From NCBI GenBank assembly GCA_033795365.1, contig JARYGU010000001.1:434001-498000 (forward strand): DNA of 64,000 nt, in the 5' to 3' direction. Source of the DNA: JARYGU01 sp033795365. Lineage in GTDB: Bacteria; Pseudomonadota; Alphaproteobacteria; Rhizobiales; Rhizobiaceae. The position numbers and the translations under genes were made by a program. Below the pieces are notes generated by a model. That model was given only the letters and a program-made list of their open reading frames with translations. It searched no databases and was not told where the DNA came from. Positions 9,257 to 18,012 of this stretch are shown here, one piece after another; position 1 is the first letter of the stretch; each line of letters starts with the position of its first letter.

Positions 9257-10042
9257 ATGAAACGTTTTGCAGGCCAGACGGTTTTCGTCACGGGAGGCAA
9301 CAAAGGCATTGGGCTTGGCATTGCCAAACGCTTTGCGGACGAAGGCGCAAAGGTCGCCATCGCTGCGATCGAGAAGGATACGCCCGCGGTCGCCAAAGCG
9401 CTCTCTGAGGAAACCGGTACCGAAGTGATCGGCTTTGCGCTGGACGTGACCGATGCAAAGGCCGTGCAGGATGCCTATGGCGAAGCCGAGGCGAAGCTCG
9501 GTGCGATTTCCGTATCGGTCCAAAATGCCGGCGTCATCACCATCGCCAAGATCGAAGACCTGACCGAGCGCGAGTGGGACCTGAACCTCGACGTCAACAC
9601 CAAGGGCGTCTTCCTTTGCTGCCAGGAGGCGGTCCGCCGCTTTCGCGCCAGCGGCACGAAGGGGCGGCTCGTCAACACTGCCTCCGGTCAGGCCCGCCAG
9701 GGGTTCATCTATACCCCGCACTATGCCGCCTCGAAATTCGGCGTGGTCGGACTGACCCAGAGCCTCGCCAAGGAACTCGCCCGCGAAGGCATCACCGTCA
9801 ACGCCATCTGCCCTGGCATCATCCACACCGAGATGTGGGACTACAACGACCGCGTCTGGGGCCAGATGCTCGGCGAATACGGCCCGGGCGAACTGATGGC
9901 GGAATGGGTTCGCGGCATCCCGATGGGCCGCGCCGGAACGCCCGCCGAGGTGGGCTCCCTCGTCGCCTTTCTTGCCTCGGAAGATGCAGCTTACATCACG
10001 GGGCAGACGATCAATGTCGACGGCGGATTGATCATGTCCTGA
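9257..10042 (+). CDS. Short-chain dehydrogenase/reductase, polyol dehydrogenase type
   Basis: 261-residue classical SDR with TGGNKGIG at about residues 13-20, NAG near 90 and the YAASK catalytic motif near 157-161. It resembles the sorbitol/xylitol-2-dehydrogenase branch. The frame is open far upstream (to 8744) because of codon bias, but GGAGGA 6 bases before ATG 9257 fixes the start. As the last gene of the plus arm it would make or consume a ketose used by the kinase and split transketolase. It is paralogous in fold, not sequence-identical, to the dehydrogenase at 333-1121. Confidence 0.9.
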   Translation: MKRFAGQTVFVTGGNKGIGLGIAKRFADEGAKVAIAAIEKDTPAVAKALSEETGTEVIGFALDVTDAKAVQDAYGEAEAKLGAISVSVQNAGVITIAKIEDLTEREWDLNLDVNTKGVFLCCQEAVRRFRASGTKGRLVNTASGQARQGFIYTPHYAASKFGVVGLTQSLAKELAREGITVNAICPGIIHTEMWDYNDRVWGQMLGEYGPGELMAEWVRGIPMGRAGTPAEVGSLVAFLASEDAAYITGQTINVDGGLIMS

Positions 10043-10121
10043 GCCCGGATTGCCAATATTCTGCCGAAGAGGGAGGAAAGCCAGAGCGCCGCGCGAGATG
10101 TATGGTTCTAGGCAACTGTGC

Positions 10122-11180
10122 CTACTTTGCTATGCCTATGACCAAATCGCCACTCTCGGCGCAGCGCTCGACACCTTCGCTCGTCGATACGCGCCGCCGG
10201 ATACTGGTTTGAAGATCCGGTATGACCGGCCGATCGTCTGAAGCGACTTGCGTCGCTGTGCGGAGCCGCTCCTCTCCGCCACGGCTGAACTGCCGAGGTG
10301 AGCAGCTCATGATGCGCTTGAAGGCCGCACTGAACGCACTCTCCGATTCATAGCCCAGCGAGATAGCGATCGTCGCGACGGAGTCGCTGGAATTCTCCAG
10401 CTTGTCCGCCGCCAGAAGCATGCGCCAACGCGAAAGATACTCCATCGGCGTCTCGCCTGCCTTCTGCCGGAAGCGTTGCGCGAACGTCGACCGCGACATG
10501 CCGGCGCGCGCGGCAAGATCCTGAAGCGTCCAACGACATGCAGGATCGGCATGCATGGCCTTGATCGCGGCGCCGATCTGTTTGTCCGCCAGAGCGACAA
10601 ACCAGCTCGCATCGCCATTCACACCTTCGGCCAAATGCATACGCAAGGCCTGCACGAGCATCATATGGGCGAGGTGCTGCGCGATGAGAAAGCCCCCCGG
10701 CTGCCCTTCGCGCATCTCCTCCATCATGCGCTCTACCGACCAGCGCAATGCCGCCTGTTCGGACTCCTTGCGTATGTGCACGATCGGCGGCAGCATGCTC
10801 AGCAAAAGATCGGCGTGGTTGCCGGCCACGGCAAAGCGACTGCCTGCCAGAAACACGCCCCCACCTTCGTTGACTCGAACAACGCCACCGGGACGCGCCG
10901 GTGGAAAGATCGTTTTGGAATCGACCGGGGGGATAGCCATATCGCTTGTCAGCCGGAAGGGGCGGCCGCTCGGCAATACGAAGCAGTCCCCCGCCTCAAG
11001 TCGCACCAGGTCGGGAACGCCCTCCACCGCAAGCAAGCATCCTCCGGAGACAACGGCATAGCACTTGATCGTGTCATACTGATTGGAGAATCGGATGGCC
11101 CATTCGCCGCCTGCATCGAACCCGGCTGAGAGATAGCTGCGCGGCTTTAGCAGCGAGAGCACTTCCGATAATGGGTCCAT
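10122..11180 (-). CDS. AraC-family regulator with N-terminal cupin domain
   Basis: 352 residues. The N-terminal half (about 1-190) is a cupin-type sensor (AraC_binding/cupin_6-like: LRLEAGDCFVLPSG and LLSMLPPIVHI...). The C-terminal half holds two helix-turn-helices, the first around WTLQDLAARAGMSRSTFAQRFR and the second around SVATIAISLGYESESAFSAAFKR. A longer reading begins at 11225, but GGGAAG before ATG 11180 supports this start. It is isolated: the plus-strand dehydrogenase ends 79 bases away and the region on its other side is non-coding. Its target is unknown; members with this cupin often sense aldehydes or oxidants. Confidence 0.88.
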   Translation of the reverse strand: MDPLSEVLSLLKPRSYLSAGFDAGGEWAIRFSNQYDTIKCYAVVSGGCLLAVEGVPDLVRLEAGDCFVLPSGRPFRLTSDMAIPPVDSKTIFPPARPGGVVRVNEGGGVFLAGSRFAVAGNHADLLLSMLPPIVHIRKESEQAALRWSVERMMEEMREGQPGGFLIAQHLAHMMLVQALRMHLAEGVNGDASWFVALADKQIGAAIKAMHADPACRWTLQDLAARAGMSRSTFAQRFRQKAGETPMEYLSRWRMLLAADKLENSSDSVATIAISLGYESESAFSAAFKRIMSCSPRQFSRGGEERLRTATQVASDDRPVIPDLQTSIRRRVSTSEGVERCAESGDLVIGIAK

Positions 11181-11635
11181 TGAACTTCCCGGCCGATCCC
11201 AAAGACAAGTATGACCGTAATGCACCGATCAGCCAGCCTCAATCATATACGTCATCAACATTATAACGCTGCGATCAAAAATCTTTGATAGTTTAAGTTT
11301 TCAAAGAAAACGAAGGCTATATCGAAGCATGCTCGATCAAGATTTCGCAGCATCTATCTATCTGTTCTGAAACCTGAGTAAGTATTGTAGCCGGAAATTT
11401 TCGCCGGCGACCGAAGCTGCCAGCGCATCGCCTCGATCTTGCGAAGCGATATTCCCGGGAACTTCAATCCGGGCATCCAGGAGATCGCCGCCGGAAATCT
11501 CCTCCCGAAGCATCCGGGACCATCAATGCTGCAGCATCCGATCTCTTTCGTGATCGTCCATGGATGGGCTTCGCTGATACGGCCTTCCTGCGGACAATCG
11601 CATCCGCCGACCGGCTTGTGATGCCATGTGATCGG
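11181..11635. other. Intergenic region, no gene supported
   Basis: 455 bases between the AraC gene start and the 3' end of the molybdenum enzyme gene. The part near 11230-11390 is AT-rich and should hold the AraC promoter. A weak hairpin (AGGAGAT/ATCTCCT, 11479-11503 approximately) is present. A 60-codon plus-strand frame at 11439-11621 has no family resemblance and no convincing ribosome site. Confidence 0.4.
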
Positions 11636-13855
11636 TCAGCCATTGAGCGCTGCCAGCACCCGCTCCGGCAGGAACGGATAGTGGCGCAGCCGCACGCCGC
11701 CGGTGAGCCGCGCCACGGCGTTGGCAATCGCCGGTCCGGTCGGCGGAAGTCCGACCTCGCCGATGCCGGCAGGCTTGTTCTCCGGCGTCGGTGTCACGCG
11801 GACATGGATGTCCGGCATCTCCGACATCCGCATCACCCGATAGGTGTCGAAATTCGACTCCTGCGTCTCGCCATCGACGATGTTGATCTGCTCGTAGAGC
11901 GCATGGCTGGCGCCGTGCACGATCGCGCCGGCGACCTGCGCTTCGATATTGAGAGGCTGGATCGCCACACCCGGATCGACGACGCACCAGACATTGTGCA
12001 CCCGGATCTCGCCGCTCTCGCGGTTGAGCGACACCTCGGCGACCTGCGCGCAATGCGCATCGAAGGCGTCGGTATAGGCGAGGCCGAGCGCCCGCCCCTC
12101 ACGGGGGCGATCCCACTCTGCCATTTCGGCGACCGCCTCGATGACCCTTTGCGCACGCGGCTGGCCGCTCAGAAGCTCGAGCCGGAACGCCACGGGGTCG
12201 ATGCCCTTGGCGGCCGCGACCTCGTCGATGATGCATTCGACACCGAAATTGTTTTGCCCATACCCCACCGCGCGCCAGAAACCGACGTCCCGGCCATTGT
12301 TCTGACGGATGAATTCCACCAGATGCGTGGGGACGCGATAGCTGAAGATCGTGCCATCGGTCACGACGGTATCCTGGCCGCCGTCGCCGGCGAACATGTC
12401 GGGCAAGGTGCGGGCGAAAATCGAGTCTGCCACCACGCGATGCCGCCAGCCGACGATGTTGCCGGCCTCGTCCAGCCCGACCTGCACATGCTGTGCCGCA
12501 AGCGGCCGGTACTTGCCATGCCGGACGTCGTCCTCGCGGCTCCAGATGACCTTGACCGGCCGGCCCTGAACCTCCTTGGCGAGGGATACCGCATCGACGA
12601 TGAAGTCGGCCTCGGCCCTGCGGCCGAAGCCGCCGCCCAGCAGGGTGGTGTGGACCTTGACCTTGTCCGGGGTCGTGCCGGCGGCCCCGGCGGCAAAGCC
12701 CTGCGTCGCGGTCGGCCCTTGGGTCGGCGCCCAGACCTCGACCGTATCGCCCAAGACCACCGCGGTGGCGTTCATCGGCTCCATGGTCGCGTGGTGTACG
12801 TGATCGGTGACATAGTCGGCGGCGATGATGCGGGCCGCCCCGGCGATTGCCGCAGGAGCATCTCCCTGCGTGTGCGAGGCAACGCCTGCCCGGGTGAGAT
12901 CCCGGCCAACGTCGCGATAGCTCTCCGCCAGACGGCTGCTGTCGTAGCGCCGGACCCGTGATGAATTGCTCCAGGTGACATTCAGCAGGTCTTTGGCGCG
13001 CCGGGCGGCGTCGTAGCTCTCGCCGATGACGCCGACGCCGTAAGGCAGAGAAACGATATGGGTGATGCCCTTCACAGCTCTCGCCGCGACGTCGTCGATG
13101 CTCTCCGGCGCCTCGCCTGGAACCGGTGCCCGCAGCACCGCGCCGTAGAGCATGTCCGGCAGCTCGACGTCGATGCCGAACCGCGCCGTGCCGTCAACCT
13201 TGGCGGGCACGTCGATGCGGTCGATGTCCCGGCGGCCGATATAGCGGCACTGGTCGAGAGGCTTCACGTCGGCATCCGTCGCTTCCGGCAGCGGATCGGG
13301 AAGCTCCCCTATGGCCGCGATCTCGCCATAGTCCAGCGAGCGGCCCGATCTTGCATGGACGACCCTGTTCGGTTCCGTGGCGAGCTCGCTCACGGGCACG
13401 TTCAGCTGGGAGGCGGCGATCGCCAGGATAACCTTGCGCGTCTGGGCGCCCACCAGGCGCAATGGCTGGTAATAGCCGCGCATGGTCTCGCTGCCGCCTG
13501 TGATCTGAACGCCGTAGAAGCCGGGATTGCCGTATTTCTCCGCATCCGACGGCGCCTGGACGATACGAACCTTGTCCCAATCGGCGTCCATGTCCTCTGC
13601 GATCAGCAAGGGCAGGGACGTCATGACGCCCTGCCCCATCTCCGAAGCGGGACAGATGATGCTGACGATGCCGTCGGAGGCGATAGTCACCCACACGTTC
13701 GGCTTGAAATCGCCTGCGGTCGCCGGGGCGGTTTCGGCGCCAGAGGCACCGGAAGGCAGGCCACCGAATGCCACCGCGATGCCGGTAGCGCCGATCGTGA
13801 CGAGGAAACTGCGCCGCGACAGAGCGGCGGTTCGAAGCGGAGATGTTTCGGTCAT
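11636..13855 (-). CDS. Molybdopterin-binding aldehyde/N-heterocycle dehydrogenase large subunit (IorB type)
   Basis: 739 residues, large subunit of a two-subunit molybdenum hydroxylase of the isoquinoline 1-oxidoreductase/aldehyde dehydrogenase branch (MoCo-binding xanthine-oxidase fold, duplicated). A twin-arginine signal SRRSFLVTIGATG lies at about residues 14-26, so the folded enzyme is exported. ICPASEMGQGVMTSLPLLIAED and the C-terminal GIGEVGLPPTGPAIANAV, which carries the catalytic Glu, are conserved. It follows the 2Fe-2S subunit by 3 bases and the cytochrome c gene is first in the operon, so electrons go to the respiratory chain via cytochrome. The substrate is an aldehyde or N-heterocycle, not determinable. 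Confidence 0.92.
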   Translation of the reverse strand: MTETSPLRTAALSRRSFLVTIGATGIAVAFGGLPSGASGAETAPATAGDFKPNVWVTIASDGIVSIICPASEMGQGVMTSLPLLIAEDMDADWDKVRIVQAPSDAEKYGNPGFYGVQITGGSETMRGYYQPLRLVGAQTRKVILAIAASQLNVPVSELATEPNRVVHARSGRSLDYGEIAAIGELPDPLPEATDADVKPLDQCRYIGRRDIDRIDVPAKVDGTARFGIDVELPDMLYGAVLRAPVPGEAPESIDDVAARAVKGITHIVSLPYGVGVIGESYDAARRAKDLLNVTWSNSSRVRRYDSSRLAESYRDVGRDLTRAGVASHTQGDAPAAIAGAARIIAADYVTDHVHHATMEPMNATAVVLGDTVEVWAPTQGPTATQGFAAGAAGTTPDKVKVHTTLLGGGFGRRAEADFIVDAVSLAKEVQGRPVKVIWSREDDVRHGKYRPLAAQHVQVGLDEAGNIVGWRHRVVADSIFARTLPDMFAGDGGQDTVVTDGTIFSYRVPTHLVEFIRQNNGRDVGFWRAVGYGQNNFGVECIIDEVAAAKGIDPVAFRLELLSGQPRAQRVIEAVAEMAEWDRPREGRALGLAYTDAFDAHCAQVAEVSLNRESGEIRVHNVWCVVDPGVAIQPLNIEAQVAGAIVHGASHALYEQINIVDGETQESNFDTYRVMRMSEMPDIHVRVTPTPENKPAGIGEVGLPPTGPAIANAVARLTGGVRLRHYPFLPERVLAALNG

Positions 13856-13858
13856 CGC

Positions 13859-14311
13859 TTAAGCCTCCTGCGCTGCGCGCTCGATCGCGCTGATGATCCG
13901 CCCGTAGGTCCCGCACCGGCAGATATTGCCGTCCATATGCTCGACGATCTGCTCGCGCGTGGGATTGGGATTGGTCTCGAGGAGGGCGGCTGCCTGCATG
14001 ATCTGCCCCGATTGGCAATAGCCGCATTGCGGCACCTGTTCGGCGATCCAGGCTTTCTGCAGCGGATGGCTGGCATCCGGAGAGAGGCCCTCGATCGTGG
14101 TCACCTGCCTGCCGGCAACATCCTGGAGCTGCGTCTGGCACGAGCGCATCGGCTCGCCGTCGATATGGACCGTGCAGGCGCCACAAAGCGCGATGCCGCA
14201 GCCGAACTTCGTGCCGGTAAGCTTGAGATGTTCCCGGATCACCCACAGAAGCGGCGTATCGGGCTCGGCAGCGACATCGATCGCTTTCCCATTGATCGTG
14301 AACGCAGTCAT
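13859..14311 (-). CDS. 2Fe-2S subunit of molybdenum hydroxylase (IorA/CoxS type)
   Basis: 150 residues with two 2Fe-2S clusters. The plant-ferredoxin-type cluster ligands are C38, C43, C46 and C58 (CGIALCGACTVHIDGEP). The second, helical domain uses C96, C99, C131 and C133 (CGYCQSGQ and CRCGTYGR). Length is standard. It has no signal peptide and would be co-exported by the Tat signal on the large subunit. GGAGCC precedes the ATG. There is no separate FAD-binding medium subunit nearby, consistent with the type that passes electrons straight to cytochrome c. Confidence 0.94.
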   Translation of the reverse strand: MTAFTINGKAIDVAAEPDTPLLWVIREHLKLTGTKFGCGIALCGACTVHIDGEPMRSCQTQLQDVAGRQVTTIEGLSPDASHPLQKAWIAEQVPQCGYCQSGQIMQAAALLETNPNPTREQIVEHMDGNICRCGTYGRIISAIERAAQEA

Positions 14312-14332
14312 GATTGCGGCTCCTTCATCAGG

Positions 14333-14797
14333 TTAAAGGCTTTCCAAGTAGTCGATAATTGCCGCGCGTTGCGCTGCATCGGGCACTCCGACGGTCATCG
14401 TGGTGCCCGGAACCATCTGGCGCGGCTGGTTGAGAAAGGTATTGAGAGTCTCGCCATTCCAGATGATGCCGGAAGCTCGCATGGCACCGGAATAGCGAGC
14501 ACCTTCGATGCTGCCGGCCGGACGCCCGATCACCTGGAGAAGATGCGGACCGCTCTTGTTCTGGCCGGGATCGATGCTGTGACAAGCGCCACAGCGCTGC
14601 CGGAACAGCCGCTCCCCCTCGGCCTGCTGAGCGGCGGCAGGAACGGTGGCAAGAAAGGGGACGGTCAGCACCGATAGCAAAGCCACTACGGCTGTGCTCC
14701 GTTTTGAAGACCGGTCCTGCCTGAAAAATGGATTTCCGTTCATTGGGTCCAACTCTGCGTTCATGCGAGTACGATAGTTTTTCGGCCCCAATTCCAT
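14333..14797 (-). CDS. Class I cytochrome c, electron acceptor of the molybdenum hydroxylase
   Basis: Up to 154 residues: a hydrophobic signal segment (about 35-56, ending AAAQQA) and a single haem site CGACH at 69-73 (numbered from the start at 14797), followed by KSGPHLLQVIGRPAG and a distal Met in MVPGTTM. This is the mitochondrial/class I c550 type. The start is uncertain: ATGs at 14797, 14764 and 14743 are all in frame and none has a strong ribosome site; the last gives the most ordinary signal peptide. It is the first gene of the operon, 21 bases before the 2Fe-2S subunit. Confidence 0.88.
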   Translation of the reverse strand: MELGPKNYRTRMNAELDPMNGNPFFRQDRSSKRSTAVVALLSVLTVPFLATVPAAAQQAEGERLFRQRCGACHSIDPGQNKSGPHLLQVIGRPAGSIEGARYSGAMRASGIIWNGETLNTFLNQPRQMVPGTTMTVGVPDAAQRAAIIDYLESL

Positions 14798-15197
14798 CCA
14801 TGCGGCAAAGTCCGAATTGCCTTTGCGATCGTCCAGATGCGATCACGAATACGCTATCGCGGATCATTTGAGCGCTTGGAAATCCTCGCATCACTTTGAC
14901 GAATCGATCCCACCGCCTGCTTTGACGGAAATCGAACCGCAGACCGTAGAGGTTGCGTGCCTTAAGTGGTTGTTTGACTGGCAATGCCCGAGTCCAGCGA
15001 TCGGGCGGGATACTGCTTGGCGGCACAGGCGATCGTTGCAGTGGTCTTGACTGGATGCGAACTGTCACCCGGAGAGATGGAAACCGCTCGCATCCATTCG
15101 AATGAACAGGGCGCCTAGGGTCGACTTTAGCGAGCGCGATTCGGACGTCACGAAAGCCGCACCGAGGCACCTTTGCACAGCCCCGGCTCGGATATGG
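14798..15197. other. Intergenic region, no gene supported
   Basis: About 400 bases between the cytochrome c start and the 3' end of the StcD-like gene. It must contain the promoter of the molybdenum-enzyme operon. I find no convincing reading frame, RNA gene or strong terminator hairpin. Confidence 0.4.
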
Positions 15198-17234
15198 TCA
15201 GATATCCTTGGCAAGGCGCAGCGCGTCGTAGATGGCCGCATGCGTGTTGCGGGCGGCGACCGCATCGCCGATCCGGAACAATTGGTAGGTGCCATCGGGG
15301 TTGCGCCCGACGGTCTGCGGCGCACCGGACAGCAGCTCGTCATAGGAGATCTCGCCGAGATTCCTCGAACCGGGTTTCAGCTCGAAATAGAGGTCGTCCA
15401 GCGGAATGGTGCCATGATTGACGACGATCTGATCGACCATGCGCTGCTTGGCGATGCCTCCGTAATCGCTGCCGACATGGGCGATGATCTGGTTTCCGCT
15501 CTTTTCCGCCGCTTCGAGCCGATAGGTGACGGTGAAGATGACATCCAGCTTCTGCAGCGAGCGCATATAGGGAACGAGGTTCATCGCCATGACTTCCGGA
15601 GCGAAGGAACGGTCCGGCGTCATGATTTCGACTTTCGCGCCGGTCTTGGCGATGAACTCTGCCGCTTGAAGGCCGGCATGATCACCGGCATCGTCGAAGA
15701 TGAGCACATTCGTGCCCGGCTTCACATCGCCCGAGATGATATCCCAGGACGACACGACCAGCTCGTTACCCTTCGACAGAACCTCTGTGTGCGGCAGGCC
15801 GCCCGTCGCGATGATCACCACGTCCGGGTTTTCGGCGAGCACCGTGTCGGCCTCAGCCCAGGTATTGAAGCGGAACGCGACGCCGAGCTTTTCGCACTGG
15901 CTCATCCGCCAGTCGATGATGCTGATCATTTCGCGCCGGCGCTCGCTCTGCGCAGTGAGGCGGATCTGCCCGCCGGGATCGTTCGCCGCCTCGAAGACCA
16001 CAACCTCGTGGCCGCGCTCGGCAGAGACGCGCGCCGCCTCCAGGCCGGCCGGGCCGGCGCCGACGATCACGACCTTCCTGCGGGCGTCCGCCTTCGGAAT
16101 CCTGTGCGGCATCGCCTCCTCGCGGCCGGTTGCCGCATTGTGGATGCAGAAGGCCATGCCGCCCTGATAGATGCGGTCGAGACAATAATTCGCGCCGACA
16201 CAGGGGCGGATGTCGTCCTCGCGCTTTTCCATGATCTTGCGGACGATGTGCGGGTCGGTCATGTGGGCGCGCGTCATGCCGACCATGTCCACCTTGCCGG
16301 CTGCGATCGCATGGCGGGCGGTCGCGACATCCTGGATCTTTGCCGCGTGGAAAGTGGGGAATTTTGTCGCGGCACGAATGTCGCCGGCAAAATCCAGATG
16401 CGGCGCACTCGCCATGCCCTGAATGGGAATGACGTCCGTCAGGCCGGGATCGGTGTCGATATGGCCTCGGATGACGTTGAGATAGTCGATGAGGCCGCTT
16501 TCCTTGAGGCGGCGGGAGATTTCCAGGCCTTCGGCCTTTCCGGTCCCGCCGGGCAGACATTCGTCGGCCGTGTAGCGCACGCCGAGGATGAAGTCGTCGC
16601 CGACGCGCTCGCGCATGGCCTTGAACACGTCGAGACAGAAGCGCAGGCGGTTGTCGAGCGAGCCGCCATAAGGCCCGTCGAGTTCATTGGTGAGCGGTGA
16701 GGTGAACTGGTCGATGAGGTGGCCGTAGGCCTCCAGTTCGACGCCGTCCATGCCGCCCGCCTTCATGCGTTCGGCGGCGTCGGCGAAGTCCTTGATGATA
16801 CGCTCGATATCCCAGTCTTCCAGCTTCTTGGGAAACGCCCGATGCGCCGCCTCGCGGTGATGAGAGGGAGCTACGACGGGCAGCCAGTCGCCCTTGTCCC
16901 AGCGCGTGCGGCGGCCGAGATGGGTGAGCTGGATCATGATCGCCGCCCCCTCTTCATGCACGGCGTCGGTCATTTCCCGGATCCACGGGACGATCTCGTC
17001 CTTGTAGGCGAGCAAGTTGTTGAAGACCGGCGGGCTGTCCTTCGAGACGGCGGCGGAGCCGGCGGTCATCGTCATCGCCACCCCGCCCCTCGCCCGCTCC
17101 ACGGTATATGCTCGATAGCGGCCCTTCGGCATGCCGTCCTCGGGATAGGCAGGTTCGTGCGACGTGACGATGATACGGTTGCGAAGGGTCAAATGCTTCA
17201 GTTGAAAGGGCTGAAGCAGGGGATCGTTCGACAT
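15198..17234 (-). CDS. stcD: FMN/Fe-S/FAD demethylase, N-methylproline demethylase (StcD) type
   Basis: 678 residues. An FMN-binding TIM barrel of the old-yellow-enzyme/TMADH family spans about 1-340; cysteines 345, 351 and 363 form an Fe-S cluster region, followed by a Rossmann FAD/NAD domain with GAGPAG at 392-397. The family removes N-methyl groups from N-methylproline, dimethylglycine or trimethylamine with release of formaldehyde. The neighbours, a pyrroline-5-carboxylate reductase-like gene and a ProX-like betaine-binding protein, point to stachydrine/N-methylproline catabolism. In the cluster motif the second Cys of the classical TMADH pattern is Ala348, a difference from TMADH itself. 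It is divergent from the TetR gene. Confidence 0.75.
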   Translation of the reverse strand: MSNDPLLQPFQLKHLTLRNRIIVTSHEPAYPEDGMPKGRYRAYTVERARGGVAMTMTAGSAAVSKDSPPVFNNLLAYKDEIVPWIREMTDAVHEEGAAIMIQLTHLGRRTRWDKGDWLPVVAPSHHREAAHRAFPKKLEDWDIERIIKDFADAAERMKAGGMDGVELEAYGHLIDQFTSPLTNELDGPYGGSLDNRLRFCLDVFKAMRERVGDDFILGVRYTADECLPGGTGKAEGLEISRRLKESGLIDYLNVIRGHIDTDPGLTDVIPIQGMASAPHLDFAGDIRAATKFPTFHAAKIQDVATARHAIAAGKVDMVGMTRAHMTDPHIVRKIMEKREDDIRPCVGANYCLDRIYQGGMAFCIHNAATGREEAMPHRIPKADARRKVVIVGAGPAGLEAARVSAERGHEVVVFEAANDPGGQIRLTAQSERRREMISIIDWRMSQCEKLGVAFRFNTWAEADTVLAENPDVVIIATGGLPHTEVLSKGNELVVSSWDIISGDVKPGTNVLIFDDAGDHAGLQAAEFIAKTGAKVEIMTPDRSFAPEVMAMNLVPYMRSLQKLDVIFTVTYRLEAAEKSGNQIIAHVGSDYGGIAKQRMVDQIVVNHGTIPLDDLYFELKPGSRNLGEISYDELLSGAPQTVGRNPDGTYQLFRIGDAVAARNTHAAIYDALRLAKDI

Positions 17235-17280
17235 ACGGCGGACTCCGGTCTTGGGGGACTTTGCCGCAACGGTAAGCAGG

Positions 17281-17343
17281 AATGTACATATGTGTCAACG
17301 ATCAAAAACACGAGAGTCCATAATATAGACATAGATGTACATT
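17281..17343. promoter_or_regulatory. Inverted operator pair between stcD-like and tetR genes
   Basis: AATGTACATATGTGTC (17281-17296) and GACATAGATGTACATT (17328-17343) are inverted copies matching at 14 of 16 positions, with centres 47 bases apart in the 148-base divergent promoter region. Each includes the palindrome ATGTACAT. This is the expected arrangement for the TetR-family protein encoded immediately to the right to repress both directions. Confidence 0.55.
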
Positions 17344-17382
17344 TTGCTTGTAGCGGCGAGAAGGATTTGTTACGAAACAATC

Positions 17383-18012
17383 ATGGAACAGGCGACAAGT
17401 GACAGCGGCTGGCGGGGCTCTCATGAGGGATGGCTCGAGGCGGCCTATGACTCGCTACTCGAATCTGGCGTGGATTCGGTGAAGATCCTGCCGCTTGCAA
17501 AACGCCTCAACCTCTCCCGGACCAGCTTCTACTGGTTCTTCAGGGATCGGGAGGAATTGTTGAACGCGCTCATCTCGCGCTGGAGGGAAAAGAACACGGG
17601 CAATCTCGTCAAGCAGTCCGAGGCCTATGCGGAGTCGCTCGCCGAGGCGATGCTGAACGTTTTCGACTGCTGGCTGGACAAGGACCTCTTCGACTCTCAA
17701 TTCGAATTCGCGGTTCGCAGCTGGGCGCTGCAATCGCCGGAGATTTTGGCAGAGGTGCAGCAGGCCGACCAGGTGAGAATGGAAGCGCTTGGCCGCATGT
17801 TCATGCGATTTGGTTACGACGAGGGCTCTGCGGACGTCCGCGCAAGAACGACTTATCTCGTCCAGATCGGATACATCTCGATGCAGTCCAGGGAGGACCT
17901 CGCGATCCGCATGAAACGAATCCCGGAATACATCGCGATCTATACCGGAGAGGTTCCCCAGCAGCGGGAGCTCGACCGTTTCTTCGCACGGCATGAGTAT
18001 AAACCGGAGTGA
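17383..18012 (+). CDS. TetR-family transcriptional regulator
   Basis: 209 residues from ATG 17383 (the frame is open from 17335). The N-terminal DNA-binding domain covers about 10-57, with the helix-turn-helix in ILPLAKRLNLSRTSFYWFF and the usual FxxREELL after it. The C-terminal ligand domain is all-helical without recognisable specificity. It is divergent from the stcD-like gene, and two inverted operator-like sites lie between them. The pyrroline-5-carboxylate reductase-like gene starts within or just after its 3' end. Likely ligand is a betaine or methylated proline; inference only. Confidence 0.88.
   Translation: MEQATSDSGWRGSHEGWLEAAYDSLLESGVDSVKILPLAKRLNLSRTSFYWFFRDREELLNALISRWREKNTGNLVKQSEAYAESLAEAMLNVFDCWLDKDLFDSQFEFAVRSWALQSPEILAEVQQADQVRMEALGRMFMRFGYDEGSADVRARTTYLVQIGYISMQSREDLAIRMKRIPEYIAIYTGEVPQQRELDRFFARHEYKPE

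Noticed and set aside
11439..11621. 60-codon plus-strand frame in the AraC/molybdenum-enzyme gap
   Set aside because: No family resemblance or ribosome site; likely chance.
13058..14677. 539-codon plus-strand frame opposite the molybdenum enzyme genes
   Set aside because: It lies antisense to three well-supported genes, has no recognisable motif, and such frames are expected opposite GC-biased codons.
15102..16700. 532-codon plus-strand frame opposite the StcD-like gene
   Set aside because: Antisense shadow of a well-supported flavoprotein gene; composition typical of reverse-complement frames.
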